Positions 1-9,042 of a DNA stretch of 64,000 nucleotides are shown in pieces. The position numbers were made by a program, and so were the translations under genes. Within the stretch, counting starts at the first letter, position 1. Each line of letters starts with the position of its first letter. The notes beneath the pieces were generated by a model that worked only from the letters and a program-made list of their open reading frames with translations, searched no databases and was not told the origin of the DNA. The DNA comes from Eubacterium sp. Lineage in GTDB: Bacteria; Bacillota; Clostridia; Lachnospirales; Lachnospiraceae. The stretch is from the NCBI GenBank assembly GCA_017480495.1, contig JAFVAQ010000026.1, positions 24,635-88,634 on the forward strand. The letters run 5' to 3'.

Positions 1-2181
1 GATACATCCCGGAACGCCTAGTTCTTCATTTCCATAAACGAAGTACTCTCGTTCCTTCTCCATTACGCCAGCCTTTTTCTTAGACATAGCACGTCTAACC
101 TCATCAGACTTGCCCATGCTATAACCTGCCAGCGACATAACTATCTGCATTACCTGTTCCTGATAAACAATACAACCATAGGTTGGTTCAAGAATAGGCT
201 CCAGCTCTGGAGTATCATACTTGATAGGACCAGTGGTATTCTTCCCCTTTATATATTGAGGGATGAAATCCATTGGGCCGGGACGATACAGGGATATACC
301 TGCCACTACATCCTCTAGACTGTTTGGTTTTAGCTCCTTCATGAAGGACTGCATTCCGCCACTCTCTAGCTGGAAGACTCCCGCGCAGTCGCCAGAAGAT
401 ATCAGCTCGAATACATTTGGATCGGCCATATTGATGTTATCTATATCTATGACCTCACCGGTTCTTTCCTCTATATTCTTCAGCGCATCCTTAATAACCG
501 TAAGGTTTCTGAGTCCCAGGAAATCCATCTTGAGAAGACCCAGCTGTTCGAGGGTATCCTTCTCAAACTGAGTGGATATAGCATCCTCACCACTATTTTT
601 ACAAAGTGGAACATATTCAACAATTGGCTCTCTACCAATAACCACTCCCGCCGCATGCTTTGAAGGATGATTTGGAACTCCCTCTAGCTGAAGCGACATA
701 TCAACGAGATATTTTACATCCGAACTCTCGTTATAATATTTTATAAAATCAGGACTTTCCTTTAGTGCCTGAGAAAGTGTCATTTGATTCGAACCATTAG
801 GGATAGCCTTTGCCACCTTATCGACCAAACTTCTATTTATATCTAGCGCACGACCTACGCTTCTTATCGCATTTCTCGCCGCCATGGTTCCGAAGGAAAT
901 AATCTGCACAACCTTCTCTGGACCATACTTTTCGGAGACGTATGCTATCATAGCCTGTCTACCCTCAGGTGCGAAATCGATATCTATATCGGGCATGCTT
1001 ACACGTTCCGGATTCAGGAATCGCTCGAAAATCAGGCTATATCTGATAGGATCGATATTTGTAATCTTGAGACAATAGGATACGATACTACCTGCTGCAG
1101 ATCCTCTACCAGGGCCTACAGCTATATCGTGACTCTTTGCATAATTAACGTAGTCCCAAACTATCAGGAAGTAATCCACGAAGCCCATATCTCTTATGAC
1201 ACCCAGTTCGTAATGGAGTCTCTCCTCCAACTCTGGTGTGACATTTTCATATCTTTCCTTAAGTCCCTTTTCACATAGGTAAGTAAGATAAGAAAAGGCA
1301 TCTGGATATTCTTCTGGAACATCGTACTTAGGCAGCTTCTGCTCTCCGAAAACGATTTCTACATTACATCTCTCTGCGATTTTATGTGTATTCTCAACCG
1401 CCTGCTTTGCATAGCTGAATAGCTTTAGCATTTCCTCCTCAGACTTGAGATAGTACTGTCCGCCCTCATATCTGAGTCTATTTTCATCGTTAATTGTATT
1501 TCCCGTCTGCATGCATAGGAGGATGTCATGAGCCTCCCAATCCTCAGCACGTACATAGTGAGAATCATTTGTACAAACCAGCTCTATTCCTGTCTCCTCG
1601 GACATTCTAAGGAGATCAGCATTTACGATCGTATCATCAGAGAGGCCGTGGTCCTGCATTTCCAGGAAGTAATTACCCTCACCAAAAATATCGAGGTATT
1701 CAAGGGCCGCCTTCTTTGCCTCATCGTACAGCCTTCTCTTCAGATAAAATGCCACTTCACCCTGAAGACATGCAGAGAGACAAATGATTCCTTCATGATG
1801 CTCTCGTAGAACTTCTTTATCGACACGAGGCTTATAGTAGAAGCCCTCTGTGAAGCCCTGCGAAACTATCTTGGTCAGATTCTTGTAACCGATTTCATTT
1901 TCCGCGAGAAGAATCAAATGATAATATCTCTCATCATTTGCGCCTGTCTCTCTATCGAATCTACTACCCGGAGCAACATACACCTCGCAACCTAGAATAG
2001 GTTTTATCCCCTGAGCCTTGCATTCTTTATAGAACTCAATCACGCCGTACATAACACCGTGGTCAGTTATTGCAAGACTATCAAAGCCAAGCTCCTTGGC
2101 CCTTCCTACGAGGTCAGGAATCTTAGCAAATCCATCTAGCAAGCTATATACAGTATGTACGTGTAAATGTGTGAATGCCAT
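1..2181 (-). CDS. dnaE: DNA polymerase III alpha subunit, partial (C-terminal part beyond the window edge)
   Basis: Catalytic subunit of the replicative DNA polymerase. The frame is open from the ATG at 2181 to base 1 with no stop, giving the first 727 residues of a protein usually about 1150 long. Visible: an N-terminal PHP domain beginning MAFTHLHVHT with ITDHG near residue 40, then the C-family palm with the catalytic PDIDIDF aspartates (about residues 390-396) and the third aspartate in KMDFLGLRNLT. This is the DnaE rather than the PolC type, because the PHP domain is at the very N terminus and no exonuclease insertion is seen. The fingers, HhH and OB domains are cut off. The downstream gene on this strand cannot be seen. 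Confidence 0.97.
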   Translation of the reverse strand, partial: MAFTHLHVHTVYSLLDGFAKIPDLVGRAKELGFDSLAITDHGVMYGVIEFYKECKAQGIKPILGCEVYVAPGSRFDRETGANDERYYHLILLAENEIGYKNLTKIVSQGFTEGFYYKPRVDKEVLREHHEGIICLSACLQGEVAFYLKRRLYDEAKKAALEYLDIFGEGNYFLEMQDHGLSDDTIVNADLLRMSEETGIELVCTNDSHYVRAEDWEAHDILLCMQTGNTINDENRLRYEGGQYYLKSEEEMLKLFSYAKQAVENTHKIAERCNVEIVFGEQKLPKYDVPEEYPDAFSYLTYLCEKGLKERYENVTPELEERLHYELGVIRDMGFVDYFLIVWDYVNYAKSHDIAVGPGRGSAAGSIVSYCLKITNIDPIRYSLIFERFLNPERVSMPDIDIDFAPEGRQAMIAYVSEKYGPEKVVQIISFGTMAARNAIRSVGRALDINRSLVDKVAKAIPNGSNQMTLSQALKESPDFIKYYNESSDVKYLVDMSLQLEGVPNHPSKHAAGVVIGREPIVEYVPLCKNSGEDAISTQFEKDTLEQLGLLKMDFLGLRNLTVIKDALKNIEERTGEVIDIDNINMADPNVFELISSGDCAGVFQLESGGMQSFMKELKPNSLEDVVAGISLYRPGPMDFIPQYIKGKNTTGPIKYDTPELEPILEPTYGCIVYQEQVMQIVMSLAGYSMGKSDEVRRAMSKKKAGVMEKEREYFVYGNEELGVPGCI

Positions 2182-2204
2182 AAGTTACTCTTCTCCGATG
2201 TAAT

Positions 2205-2948
2205 CTATTTCTGTCTTAAATATTTATCTTTCTTATTATGATTTATCTTGATGTCGTGTTTACGTTTTCTGTTGTACTTTCTATCTAGACTAGTACTTAG
2301 TTTTTCAGAATATTTTTTCTCTAGCTTCTTTTCTATTTTCTTCTTATACTTCTGTCTCTTAAGATATCTCCTGTAGCCCTCCATATATCTCTTTGCATAT
2401 GCAAAGGTCTCCTCCTCGCCCTTTTCAGCTAGCATGTTGAGGAGCATTTCTAGTCTCTTCTTGGTATATGGATGAAGGATATTCTTGCTCTTACCATTCA
2501 TGTAATAGTTAAGAGCGGATCTATCTGTATAATCGTCCTTATGGTATATCTTACTGGCGGCCACTCTGTCGCAGAACATTTCCACAATGTAGTTGTCCGG
2601 CATTTTCATACCAATAACACTTCCATCTCTTTTCTCTAGATTGTAATCCAGCCAATACTCGAGATGGTGCTTGTTGCGGCCCTTGTGATGGAGCCAGGAG
2701 GAGGTATAACCTATATCCTCTCGCTCGGCTTCATTCGGACTTCTATTTCCCTGATAATACTTGGCACCAACAGAAAATTCTGTCCAGGAATATTTTGATA
2801 GGTCATGGAGTATTCCCTGCTTATAGAGTCCACATCTGAAGCAATTCTTGCCCACCTCGAGCTTATGCTCATTGATGGTGCAAAGGTGTTTATACCATTT
2901 TTCCTGTTTGATTTTTTCTATCAGATCTTTAACAATTTGTTTATTCAT
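2205..2948 (-). CDS. DUF5662 family protein with basic C-terminal tail
   Basis: The 247-residue protein resembles the uncharacterised DUF5662 family, known from Firmicutes and sometimes wrongly labelled catalase. It has an HD-like pattern: H28, H48-D49 (ILHDLSKYS), a His-rich WLHHKGRNKHH stretch at 86-95 and CDRVAAS with D127, consistent with a metal-dependent hydrolase fold; no reaction is established. The last 55 or so residues are almost entirely Lys, Arg and Glu and may bind nucleic acid or be disordered. It lies 23 bases upstream of dnaE on the same strand and could be cotranscribed with it. Family assignment is from pattern recognition and is fairly firm; function is unknown. Confidence 0.8.
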   Translation of the reverse strand: MNKQIVKDLIEKIKQEKWYKHLCTINEHKLEVGKNCFRCGLYKQGILHDLSKYSWTEFSVGAKYYQGNRSPNEAEREDIGYTSSWLHHKGRNKHHLEYWLDYNLEKRDGSVIGMKMPDNYIVEMFCDRVAASKIYHKDDYTDRSALNYYMNGKSKNILHPYTKKRLEMLLNMLAEKGEEETFAYAKRYMEGYRRYLKRQKYKKKIEKKLEKKYSEKLSTSLDRKYNRKRKHDIKINHNKKDKYLRQK

Positions 2949-3097
2949 TATATTAATCCTATGACAATTACGGCTATTCCAAGAACGACCATAATTATTC
3001 CATTCCTTCTGACCTTTTTACATACAAAGTTATTATATCACCTTAGCGTAATTCTTTCATTCAAAAATAATAATAATTTGCATATATCTTTATTTTG

Positions 3098-3156
3098 TAA
3101 AACAGAAAAATAGATGTGTAAAGAGGGGCATTTCACATGCACCTTTCTACACATCT
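3098..3156 (-). terminator. Rho-independent terminator after superoxide reductase
   Basis: A 9-base perfect arm AGATGTGTA (3112-3120) pairs with TACACATCT (3148-3156), extended inward by an imperfect stem closing on GCAT/ATGC. On the minus strand the stem is followed by a T-rich run (TTTTTCTGTTTT), which is the right side for the gene ending at 3182. Confidence 0.8.
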
Positions 3157-3181
3157 ACTTATAATTTCTAGTCTCTAAGTT

Positions 3182-3556
3182 TTAAACCTCTGCCTTCCAC
3201 AGACCGTGAAGATTGCAATATTCATAAGCTGCTGTAACCTTGTCACCATCAACGATAGCAAACTTAGCAACTGGCTCATCTCCAGGAGAGAGAATCTTGC
3301 GCTGTCTTCCCTGCTCTGTCTCAAGTGTAATCCACTGGATGTAATGAGCATCCATCATTGGATGTTCTACAGAACCAACCTTAACTGTAACTATATTTCC
3401 ATCTATCTCAATTACAGGAACATGCTTCTCTCCTGCTGCGTCTGTTGTATTAGGAACTATTTCAACCATAGTCTCGCCGCAGCATTTAACATCGCATGCA
3501 TCCTTGTTAAGATATGTGATCATATTGCCACATTTTGTACATTTAAATACCTTCAT
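3182..3556 (-). CDS. dfx: Superoxide reductase (desulfoferrodoxin, class I)
   Basis: Reduces superoxide to hydrogen peroxide without making oxygen, the cytoplasmic route used by anaerobes. The 124-residue protein has both iron sites of the two-iron class: a desulforedoxin domain with C6, C9, C25, C26, and a neelaredoxin domain with the square-pyramidal ligands H45, H65, H71, C114 and H117; E43-K44 match the conserved residues next to the active iron. Length is typical. A strong RBS (AAGGAGGAT, 3562-3570) sits just ahead of the ATG. It is a single-gene unit with its own terminator. Rubrerythrin, encoded at 49601-50266, is the expected partner for removing the peroxide formed. Confidence 0.97.
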   Translation of the reverse strand: MKVFKCTKCGNMITYLNKDACDVKCCGETMVEIVPNTTDAAGEKHVPVIEIDGNIVTVKVGSVEHPMMDAHYIQWITLETEQGRQRKILSPGDEPVAKFAIVDGDKVTAAYEYCNLHGLWKAEV

Positions 3557-3649
3557 TTGTAATCCTCCTTCGTGTTTTAAGTCTCATTTATTTGAATTTT
3601 TTTGTTTTGTTACTACAACTAATATTTTAACATAAGTACGCTTCATAGT

Positions 3650-3694
3650 GAAACAGAAAATCATCATAATATTGACTAACTGGAAACAGAAAAT
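3650..3694. repeat. 12-bp direct repeat upstream of superoxide reductase
   Basis: GAAACAGAAAAT occurs at 3650-3661 and again at 3683-3694, 33 bases apart, i.e. about three helical turns, in the AT-rich region between superoxide reductase and tRNA-Thr. On the gene strand it reads ATTTTCTGTTTC. It may be a pair of regulator sites upstream of the superoxide reductase promoter; AT-richness makes chance a real alternative. Confidence 0.35.
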
Positions 3695-3708
3695 AGTCGC
3701 AAAAACAT

Positions 3709-3737
3709 TTGAGAAAAGAGTCCCTTTATGGTATAGT
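3709..3737 (+). promoter_or_regulatory. Promoter of tRNA-Thr
   Basis: TTGAGA (3709-3714), a 17-base spacer and TATAGT (3732-3737) end 11 bases before the first base of the tRNA at 3749, the expected spacing for a stable-RNA promoter. Confidence 0.75.
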
Positions 3738-3748
3738 ATCGCTTGTAT

Positions 3749-3821
<73 letters not shown>

Positions 3822-3893
3822 TTTTATTTTACTCTCAATTATATTTGAATTATATATTTGGATAATTTTGAGGGGGTTGAGGAGAATCACAAG

Positions 3894-4487
3894 ATGGAAT
3901 ATAACTTTTTTGCTACTATATCCAGAATGAAATATATAGACAGATGGGCGCTGATGCGTAACTCTCGAAACGAGAATCTAAGTGAGCATAGCCTAGAAGT
4001 TGCTATGATAGCCCATGCACTTTGCGTTATAGGAAATGCGCGTTATGAAAGAAATCTAAATGCTGACAGAGCCGCTCTCATTGGTCTATATCATGACTCA
4101 TCTGAAATAATAACCGGCGATATGCCAACACCTGTAAAGTATTATAATCCTGAGATCAAGGATGCTTATAAACAGGTCGAGAAAATAGCTGAATATAAGC
4201 TACTCGAAAAGCTTCCAGCAGATCTTAGACCTGCCTTCGAAGAGATTTATAAATCAACTAATTCTGCCGAAGATAAATATATGCGTAGACTAGTTAAGGC
4301 TGCCGACAAGCTCTCCGCCTACATCAAATGTATCGAAGAAGAAAAAGCCGGCAACACAGAGTTTTCAACTGCTAAAGAATCTGTCGGCAAAGCAATCGAG
4401 AAGCTCAGATCCGAACTGCCTGAGGTGGATGACTTCGTAAAAGAATTCCTACCACCATACGGTAAAACCCTCGACGAACTCTCATAA
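3894..4487 (+). CDS. YfbR-like HD-domain 5'-deoxynucleotidase
   Basis: Family members dephosphorylate deoxyribonucleoside 5'-monophosphates with a divalent metal. The 197-residue protein matches E. coli YfbR in layout: FFATISRMKYIDRWALMRN at the start, then HD ligands H32 (SEHSLEVAM), H67-D68 (LYHDSSEIITGD) and D138 (KAADKLSAY). The ATG at 3894 is chosen because the family begins just before NFFATISR and GAGGAG lies 9 bases upstream (3879-3884); an in-frame ATG at 3858 would add 12 unrelated residues. It follows the tRNA on the same strand and ends just before a palindromic repeat cluster that can serve as its terminator. Confidence 0.92.
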   Translation: MEYNFFATISRMKYIDRWALMRNSRNENLSEHSLEVAMIAHALCVIGNARYERNLNADRAALIGLYHDSSEIITGDMPTPVKYYNPEIKDAYKQVEKIAEYKLLEKLPADLRPAFEEIYKSTNSAEDKYMRRLVKAADKLSAYIKCIEEEKAGNTEFSTAKESVGKAIEKLRSELPEVDDFVKEFLPPYGKTLDELS

Positions 4488-4503
4488 TGAGTATTTTGGG
4501 TCG

Positions 4504-4576
4504 GATGAGTATATAGGGACGGTTCTCATTTACTCATTAAAAATGAGTAAATGAGAACCGTCCCTATATACTCATC
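4504..4576. repeat. Perfect 34-bp inverted repeat carrying two GAACCGTCCC cores
   Basis: Left arm 4504-4537 and right arm 4543-4576 are exact reverse complements around the 5-base loop TAAAA. Each arm contains one copy of the core GAGAACCGTCCCT (plus orientation at about 4552-4564, inverted at 4515-4527), flanked by AGTAAAT/ATATACT-type arms. It lies 16 bases after the stop of the 5'-deoxynucleotidase gene. Related cores recur at 4595-4651 and 14671-14731, so this is a member of a dispersed REP-like family rather than just a terminator. Confidence 0.85.
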
Positions 4577-4594
4577 TATCATCATAAATAAAAA

Positions 4595-4651
4595 AGTGAG
4601 TAAATAAGAACCGTCCCTATTTACTCAAGAACCGTCCCTATTTACTCACTT
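4595..4651. terminator. Bidirectional terminator built from tandem GAACCGTCCC repeats
   Basis: AAGTGAGTAAATA (from 4595) pairs with TATTTACTCACTT (ending 4651). Between them a 21-base unit containing AGAACCGTCCC is repeated head to tail at 4607-4627 and 4628-4648. The stem is flanked by TAATTTTTTT on the plus side and by a T run on the minus side (AAATAAAAAA in the plus sequence), so it can end both ftsH (minus) and the upstream plus-strand gene. Confidence 0.75.
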
Positions 4652-4658
4652 AATTTTT

Positions 4659-6899
4659 TTATTCCCAAGGCATTTTTGGTTTTGATTCGCCGTCCTGACT
4701 ATCACTTTCGGTGCTGTCGACATTTTCCTCTTCTTTAGGCTCAGTTGTTTCATTTTCAACTGGAGCTACTGTTTCAGAAGTTGTCTCAGGAGCCGTCTCT
4801 TCTGGCTCTATTTCTTCGTCATCGTTTAGGAGCTCGTCTCTACGTTTCTCGAACTCGGCACTGGCAAATACTTTGTATTTATCCTTGTCTTTTTCTTTTT
4901 TCTTTTTGGCTTTCTTGACCTTAGCCTTTACCTTTTCCTTGGTCTTTTCAGCAAGAGACTTTACTTTGAAAGTCTTAGTAATATCTCCTGATGTAAGGGA
5001 ATCTCCCTTATCGACCTTTGGCATCACACCGCCTGTTACCTGATTAAAGATATCCATGAACTCTTTACCAGTAATAGACTCGTGATCTATCAGATAAGTA
5101 GCTATCGCATCAAGTATAGCGATATTCTCTGAGAGCAGCTTGTAAGCCTTAGCATAGCCATTATTAATGATCTTGCGAACTTCTTCGTCAATCATGGTTG
5201 CTGTCTCATCAGAACACTCAAGCACTCTTCTACGATCCAGATACTCTCCGGTTATACCCTCGAGCTGAACCATTCCGAATCTATCGGACATACCATACAT
5301 GGTAACCATTGCTCTGGCTGTCTTGGTAGCCTGCTCTATATCATTTGAAGCACCATTTGTAACTGATGGGAACTTCAGTGCTTCTGCAGCACGTCCACCC
5401 ATTGTTATAACGATATCTGCTTCCATCTCTGCCTTTGTCTGCAGATTCTTCTCTTCCTCTGGAGCCTGCCATACATATCCAAGAGAACCTTTTGTTCTTG
5501 GAACGATAGTAATCTTCTGAACCGGCATTGTATTCTTCTGAAGCATCGTAAGGAGTGCATGTCCTGCCTCATGATAAGCTACAACGCTCTTCTCATCAGC
5601 AGATAAAATGTTATTCTTCTTCTCCTTACCAGCAAATACAACCTCAATGGATTCAAGAATATCTGTCTGAGAAACAAATCTTCTGCCTTTTCTTACAGCT
5701 GTAAGAGCCGCTTCATTGATAATGTTCTCCAGATCAGCACCTACTGAACCGCTAGTTACATTTGCTATTTCCTTTAGATCAACCGTCTCGTCGAGCTTGA
5801 CATCCTTAGCATGAACCTTCAGGATATCTTCTCTACCCTTGAGATCAGGTCTCTCAACTATTACTCTTCTATCAAAACGACCAGGTCTCAGAAGTGCCTT
5901 ATCCAGAACTTCAGGTCTGTTAGTTGCAGCAAGGATAATGATACCCTTAGAGGAATCAAATCCGTCCATTTCAGATAAGAGCTGATTCAGTGTCTGCTCA
6001 CGCTCAGAATCTCCGCCCATGTGACGGGTATCTCTGCTTCGACCTATAGCATCTATCTCGTCTATGAAAATGATACAAGGCGCCTTCGTATTTGCCTGTT
6101 TGAAAAGGTCTCTAACACGGGAAGCACCTACACCGACATACATCTCTACGAACTCGGAACCTGACATAGAGAAGAAGGGAACTCCAGCTTCTCCGGCTAC
6201 AGCCTTTGCTAAAAGTGTCTTACCAGTTCCTGGAGGGCCCACCAGAAGTGCACCCTTAGGAAGTCTTGCACCGATTTCCAGATATTTCTTTGGCTCCTTA
6301 AGGAAGTCAACCATCTCAGTAAGAGATTCCTTAGCTTCTTCCTCGCCGGCTACATCATCAAATGTAACTCCAGTATTCTTTGTCATATCATATAGCTTCG
6401 CGTTGGACTTTCCAACATTCATGATTCCACCAGAACCACCTGCTATACGTCTCATGATAAGCATTGTAATGAAGTACATTACAGCTATCAGTATAATGTA
6501 ATACAGAACCTGACTGAGTATTGCATTTCCGCCTTCATCCACTGCTGTGAACTCAACGTCTGCCTTCTCCAGTCTGTCTACCAGACGGTAGTCATCTGTT
6601 CTAATACAATAATAAGTTACATTCTCAACATTCTTATCTTCAAATATAGGTGTGAACTTAATCTTCTTCTCATATATCTTCACATTCTTGACATTTCCGT
6701 CTTCCAGCATCTGAATGAATTCGTTGTAGTTTACCTTCTCTTCACCAGAGCTTTTATAGGTATTAAATGCCATAAGGAAAATAATCGAAAGAATAACAGC
6801 TATAACCACGCCACCTATAATGCTATTGAAGCCACCTGGTTGTTTCTTGTTGTTATTGTTGTCGTTATTATTATTCTGATTGTTGTTATTTTCTTCCAT
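4659..6899 (-). CDS. ftsH: ATP-dependent zinc metalloprotease FtsH
   Basis: Membrane-anchored AAA protease that degrades misfolded and regulatory proteins. The 746 residues show an Asn-rich cytoplasmic start (4-17), TM1 at about 27-47, an external domain, TM2 at about 130-150, Walker A GPPGTGKT (221-228), Walker B IIFIDEID (276-283), the second region of homology around RPGRFDRR (338-345) and the zinc site HEAGH (443-447). The tail past residue 640 is unusually long and charged, first Lys-rich then Glu/Thr-rich, ending in PWE. It is last in a string with glyA just upstream (25-base gap). The RBS is weak (AAAGTAAG). Confidence 0.98.
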   Translation of the reverse strand: MEENNNNQNNNNDNNNNKKQPGGFNSIIGGVVIAVILSIIFLMAFNTYKSSGEEKVNYNEFIQMLEDGNVKNVKIYEKKIKFTPIFEDKNVENVTYYCIRTDDYRLVDRLEKADVEFTAVDEGGNAILSQVLYYIILIAVMYFITMLIMRRIAGGSGGIMNVGKSNAKLYDMTKNTGVTFDDVAGEEEAKESLTEMVDFLKEPKKYLEIGARLPKGALLVGPPGTGKTLLAKAVAGEAGVPFFSMSGSEFVEMYVGVGASRVRDLFKQANTKAPCIIFIDEIDAIGRSRDTRHMGGDSEREQTLNQLLSEMDGFDSSKGIIILAATNRPEVLDKALLRPGRFDRRVIVERPDLKGREDILKVHAKDVKLDETVDLKEIANVTSGSVGADLENIINEAALTAVRKGRRFVSQTDILESIEVVFAGKEKKNNILSADEKSVVAYHEAGHALLTMLQKNTMPVQKITIVPRTKGSLGYVWQAPEEEKNLQTKAEMEADIVITMGGRAAEALKFPSVTNGASNDIEQATKTARAMVTMYGMSDRFGMVQLEGITGEYLDRRRVLECSDETATMIDEEVRKIINNGYAKAYKLLSENIAILDAIATYLIDHESITGKEFMDIFNQVTGGVMPKVDKGDSLTSGDITKTFKVKSLAEKTKEKVKAKVKKAKKKKEKDKDKYKVFASAEFEKRRDELLNDDEEIEPEETAPETTSETVAPVENETTEPKEEENVDSTESDSQDGESKPKMPWE

Positions 6900-6924
6900 G
6901 TCTTACTTTCTGTTTTACTAATAA

Positions 6925-8166
6925 TTACTTATAAAGTGGGTACTTATCTGTAATGCTCTTAACAAGCGCCTCAGCTGCAGCACTATCCTTATCAAGAATA
7001 GCAGCCTTAAATGCATCTGCGATAGTATACATATCTTCCTTAACTGCTCCACGAGTTGTAACTGCAGGAGTACCAACTCTAATACCACTTGTTACGAATG
7101 GTGACTGTGGATCATTTGGAACTGTATTCTTGTTAACAGTTATACGCACCTCATCAAGTGCCTTCTCAACCTCTTTACCTGTAAGTCCAAGCTTCTTAAG
7201 GTCAACGAGCATCAGGTGATTATCTGTACCACCAGATACGATATCAAATCCTCTATCCTGAAGAGCTGCTGCAAGTGTTGCAGCATTTTCAACTACTCTA
7301 CCCATGTAATCCTTGTAATCCTGTGAAAGAGCTTCCTTGAAGCACACAGCCTTACCAGCGATAACATGCATCAGAGGACCACCCTGGATACCAGGGAAAA
7401 TAGCCTTGTTGAAGTTATACTTAGCATTAACTTCTTCGCTACAAAGGATCATACCACCTCTTGGTCCACGAAGAGTCTTATGAGTTGTTGTTGTTGTGAT
7501 GTCCGCATATGGGATAGGGCTCATGTGATATCCTGCAGCAACAAGACCAGCGATATGTGCCATATCTACCATAAGAACTGCACCAACCTCATCTGCGATC
7601 TCACGCATCTTCTTGAAGTCTATCTCTCTTGCATAAGCTGAAGCACCAGCAACGATAAGCTTTGGACGAGCCTCCTTAGCTATAGCAAGTACATTATCAT
7701 AATCAATACGTCCCTCATCATTTACTCCGTAAGGAACACAGTTGAAATATTTACCTGACATATTTACAGGTGAACCGTGTGTCAGATGTCCGCCGTGGTC
7801 AAGGTTCATTCCCATAAATGTATCTCCAGGATTCATTACTGCGAAGAATACAGCCATGTTAGCCTGAGCACCTGAGTGAGGCTGAACGTTAGCATACTCA
7901 GCACCAAACAGTTCCTTAGCTCTATCTCTTGCAAGATCCTCAACTACGTCCACATACTGGCATCCACCGTAGTATCTCTTACCTGGATAACCTTCTGCAT
8001 ATTTATTTGTAAGGTGACTTCCCATTGCAGACATTACTGCTTTAGAAGCTATATTCTCTGAAGCAATAAGCTCGAGATTGTCATTCTGACGATTCCACTC
8101 GTCAGTCATGGCTGCTGCCACCTCAGGGTCTACTTTCTTGATTTCCTCAAAATCAAACATTTTCAT
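6925..8166 (-). CDS. glyA: Serine hydroxymethyltransferase
   Basis: PLP enzyme converting serine and tetrahydrofolate to glycine and 5,10-methylene-THF, the main one-carbon source. The 413-residue length is typical. Visible: LIASENIAS (33-41), YPGKRYYGG (60-68), the cofactor-contact [10 protein letters not shown] with D201 and H204, and the Schiff-base lysine K230 in [15 protein letters not shown]. An RBS (GGAGGAAATG) precedes the ATG; the start [10 protein letters not shown] follows it directly. It lies between sir2 and ftsH, with a repeat-bearing 105-base gap to sir2. Confidence 0.98.
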   Translation of the reverse strand: MKMFDFEEIKKVDPEVAAAMTDEWNRQNDNLELIASENIASKAVMSAMGSHLTNKYAEGYPGKRYYGGCQYVDVVEDLARDRAKELFGAEYANVQPHSGAQANMAVFFAVMNPGDTFMGMNLDHGGHLTHGSPVNMSGKYFNCVPYGVNDEGRIDYDNVLAIAKEARPKLIVAGASAYAREIDFKKMREIADEVGAVLMVDMAHIAGLVAAGYHMSPIPYADITTTTTHKTLRGPRGGMILCSEEVNAKYNFNKAIFPGIQGGPLMHVIAGKAVCFKEALSQDYKDYMGRVVENAATLAAALQDRGFDIVSGGTDNHLMLVDLKKLGLTGKEVEKALDEVRITVNKNTVPNDPQSPFVTSGIRVGTPAVTTRGAVKEDMYTIADAFKAAILDKDSAAAEALVKSITDKYPLYK

Positions 8167-8204
8167 TTCCTCCGTAATGATTATTTATATTTACTGTTTT
8201 ATTA

Positions 8205-8243
8205 TAAAGATTCTTTGGGCGCCGCCCTCAGAATGACATTATA
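8205..8243 (-). repeat. CATTCTGAG...AAGAATCT hairpin repeat
   Basis: On the minus strand this reads TGTCATTCTGAGGGCGG then CGCCCAAAGAATCTTT; ATTCT/AGAAT and GGGCG/CGCCC pair to a hairpin. The outer words TGTCATTCTGAG and AAGAATCT match a short palindromic repeat that I recall from many unrelated bacterial genomes. It sits between sir2 and glyA and could also weaken read-through. This part of the gap holds no coding sequence. Confidence 0.6.
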
Positions 8244-8271
8244 TCTTGCTACTAATCTTAGATAGAGCTTA

Positions 8272-9042
8272 TTATACTTCTATCTGAGATAGAACTTCTC
8301 CTATCTTGTCATGTATGACGATGTCCGCCTGAGCATCTCTACCCGTTGATGCCATATTCAGAACTGCCAGGTGCTTGCCCCCAAAGTAATTAACGAAGCT
8401 TGCTGCGGGATAAACAACAAGTGAAGTTCCTCCAATAATCAGCATGTCCGCCTTGGAAATGTGCTCAATGGCGCGACTGATAACATAGTTATCAAGTCCC
8501 TCCTCATAAAGAACAACATCTGGTCTAACCAGACCACCGCAGACCTTTCCATCCACTACATTGTCACACTTTGGAACACCCTCTGAAGCAAGTATATACT
8601 TCACCCCGGCATGAACATCTTCTTCCGTACTACTGTACTCTTTCCCGCACTTAGTGCAGTAGTTTCTAAGCACAGACCCGTGAAGCTCAAGAACCTCTTT
8701 GCTTCCAGCTGCCTGATGGAGCCCATCAATATTCTGAGTTATGACCGCCTTCAGCTTTCCTGCCTTCTCCATCTCTGCCAGCTTATAATGCGCAGCATTT
8801 GGCTTTGCATCTGGCGCCAGCATCTTGTCCTTGTAGAACTCATAGAAATCTTCAGTCTTATGCACCAAAAATGTATGACTAACGATTTCTTCTGGTGGAT
8901 ACTTATATTTCTGATTATATAGTCCATCCTGACTTCTGAAATCAGGAATTCCGCTTTCAGTAGAAACTCCCGCCCCACCAAAGAATACTATATAATTAGA
9001 TTCATTGATTGCATCTTGTAACGCCTGTATATTCTCCGTCAT
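8272..9042 (-). CDS. cobB: Sir2-family NAD-dependent protein deacylase
   Basis: Removes acyl groups from lysines using NAD. The 256-residue protein carries GAGVSTESGIPDFR (23-36), TQNIDGLH (102-109) with the catalytic H121 (LHGS), a zinc site C129/C132/C159/C168, and GTSLVVYPAAS for NAD binding. It overlaps the stop of the upstream YbbR gene by 4 bases (ATGA type), so the two are translationally coupled, which ties a deacylase to the c-di-AMP synthase operon. Substrate cannot be read from the sequence; the symbol is given by family only. Confidence 0.94.
   Translation of the reverse strand: MTENIQALQDAINESNYIVFFGGAGVSTESGIPDFRSQDGLYNQKYKYPPEEIVSHTFLVHKTEDFYEFYKDKMLAPDAKPNAAHYKLAEMEKAGKLKAVITQNIDGLHQAAGSKEVLELHGSVLRNYCTKCGKEYSSTEEDVHAGVKYILASEGVPKCDNVVDGKVCGGLVRPDVVLYEEGLDNYVISRAIEHISKADMLIIGGTSLVVYPAASFVNYFGGKHLAVLNMASTGRDAQADIVIHDKIGEVLSQIEV

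Noticed and set aside
4595-4651. Tandem GAACCGTCCC units as a CRISPR array
   Set aside because: Only two head-to-tail 21-base units with no spacers; the units are self-complementary and flanked by T runs, fitting REP elements and a terminator.
4711-5043. Plus-strand open frame of 110 codons across the ftsH tail
   Set aside because: Ser/Thr/Val-rich antisense translation of the Glu/Lys-rich FtsH tail; no RBS or homology. The same holds for other long frames opposite ftsH, glyA, sufB and thrS.
6840-6899. Asn-rich start of ftsH as a frameshift or repeat expansion artefact
   Set aside because: The frame is continuous, the ATG is at the expected place before TM1, and low-complexity starts are tolerated in FtsH.
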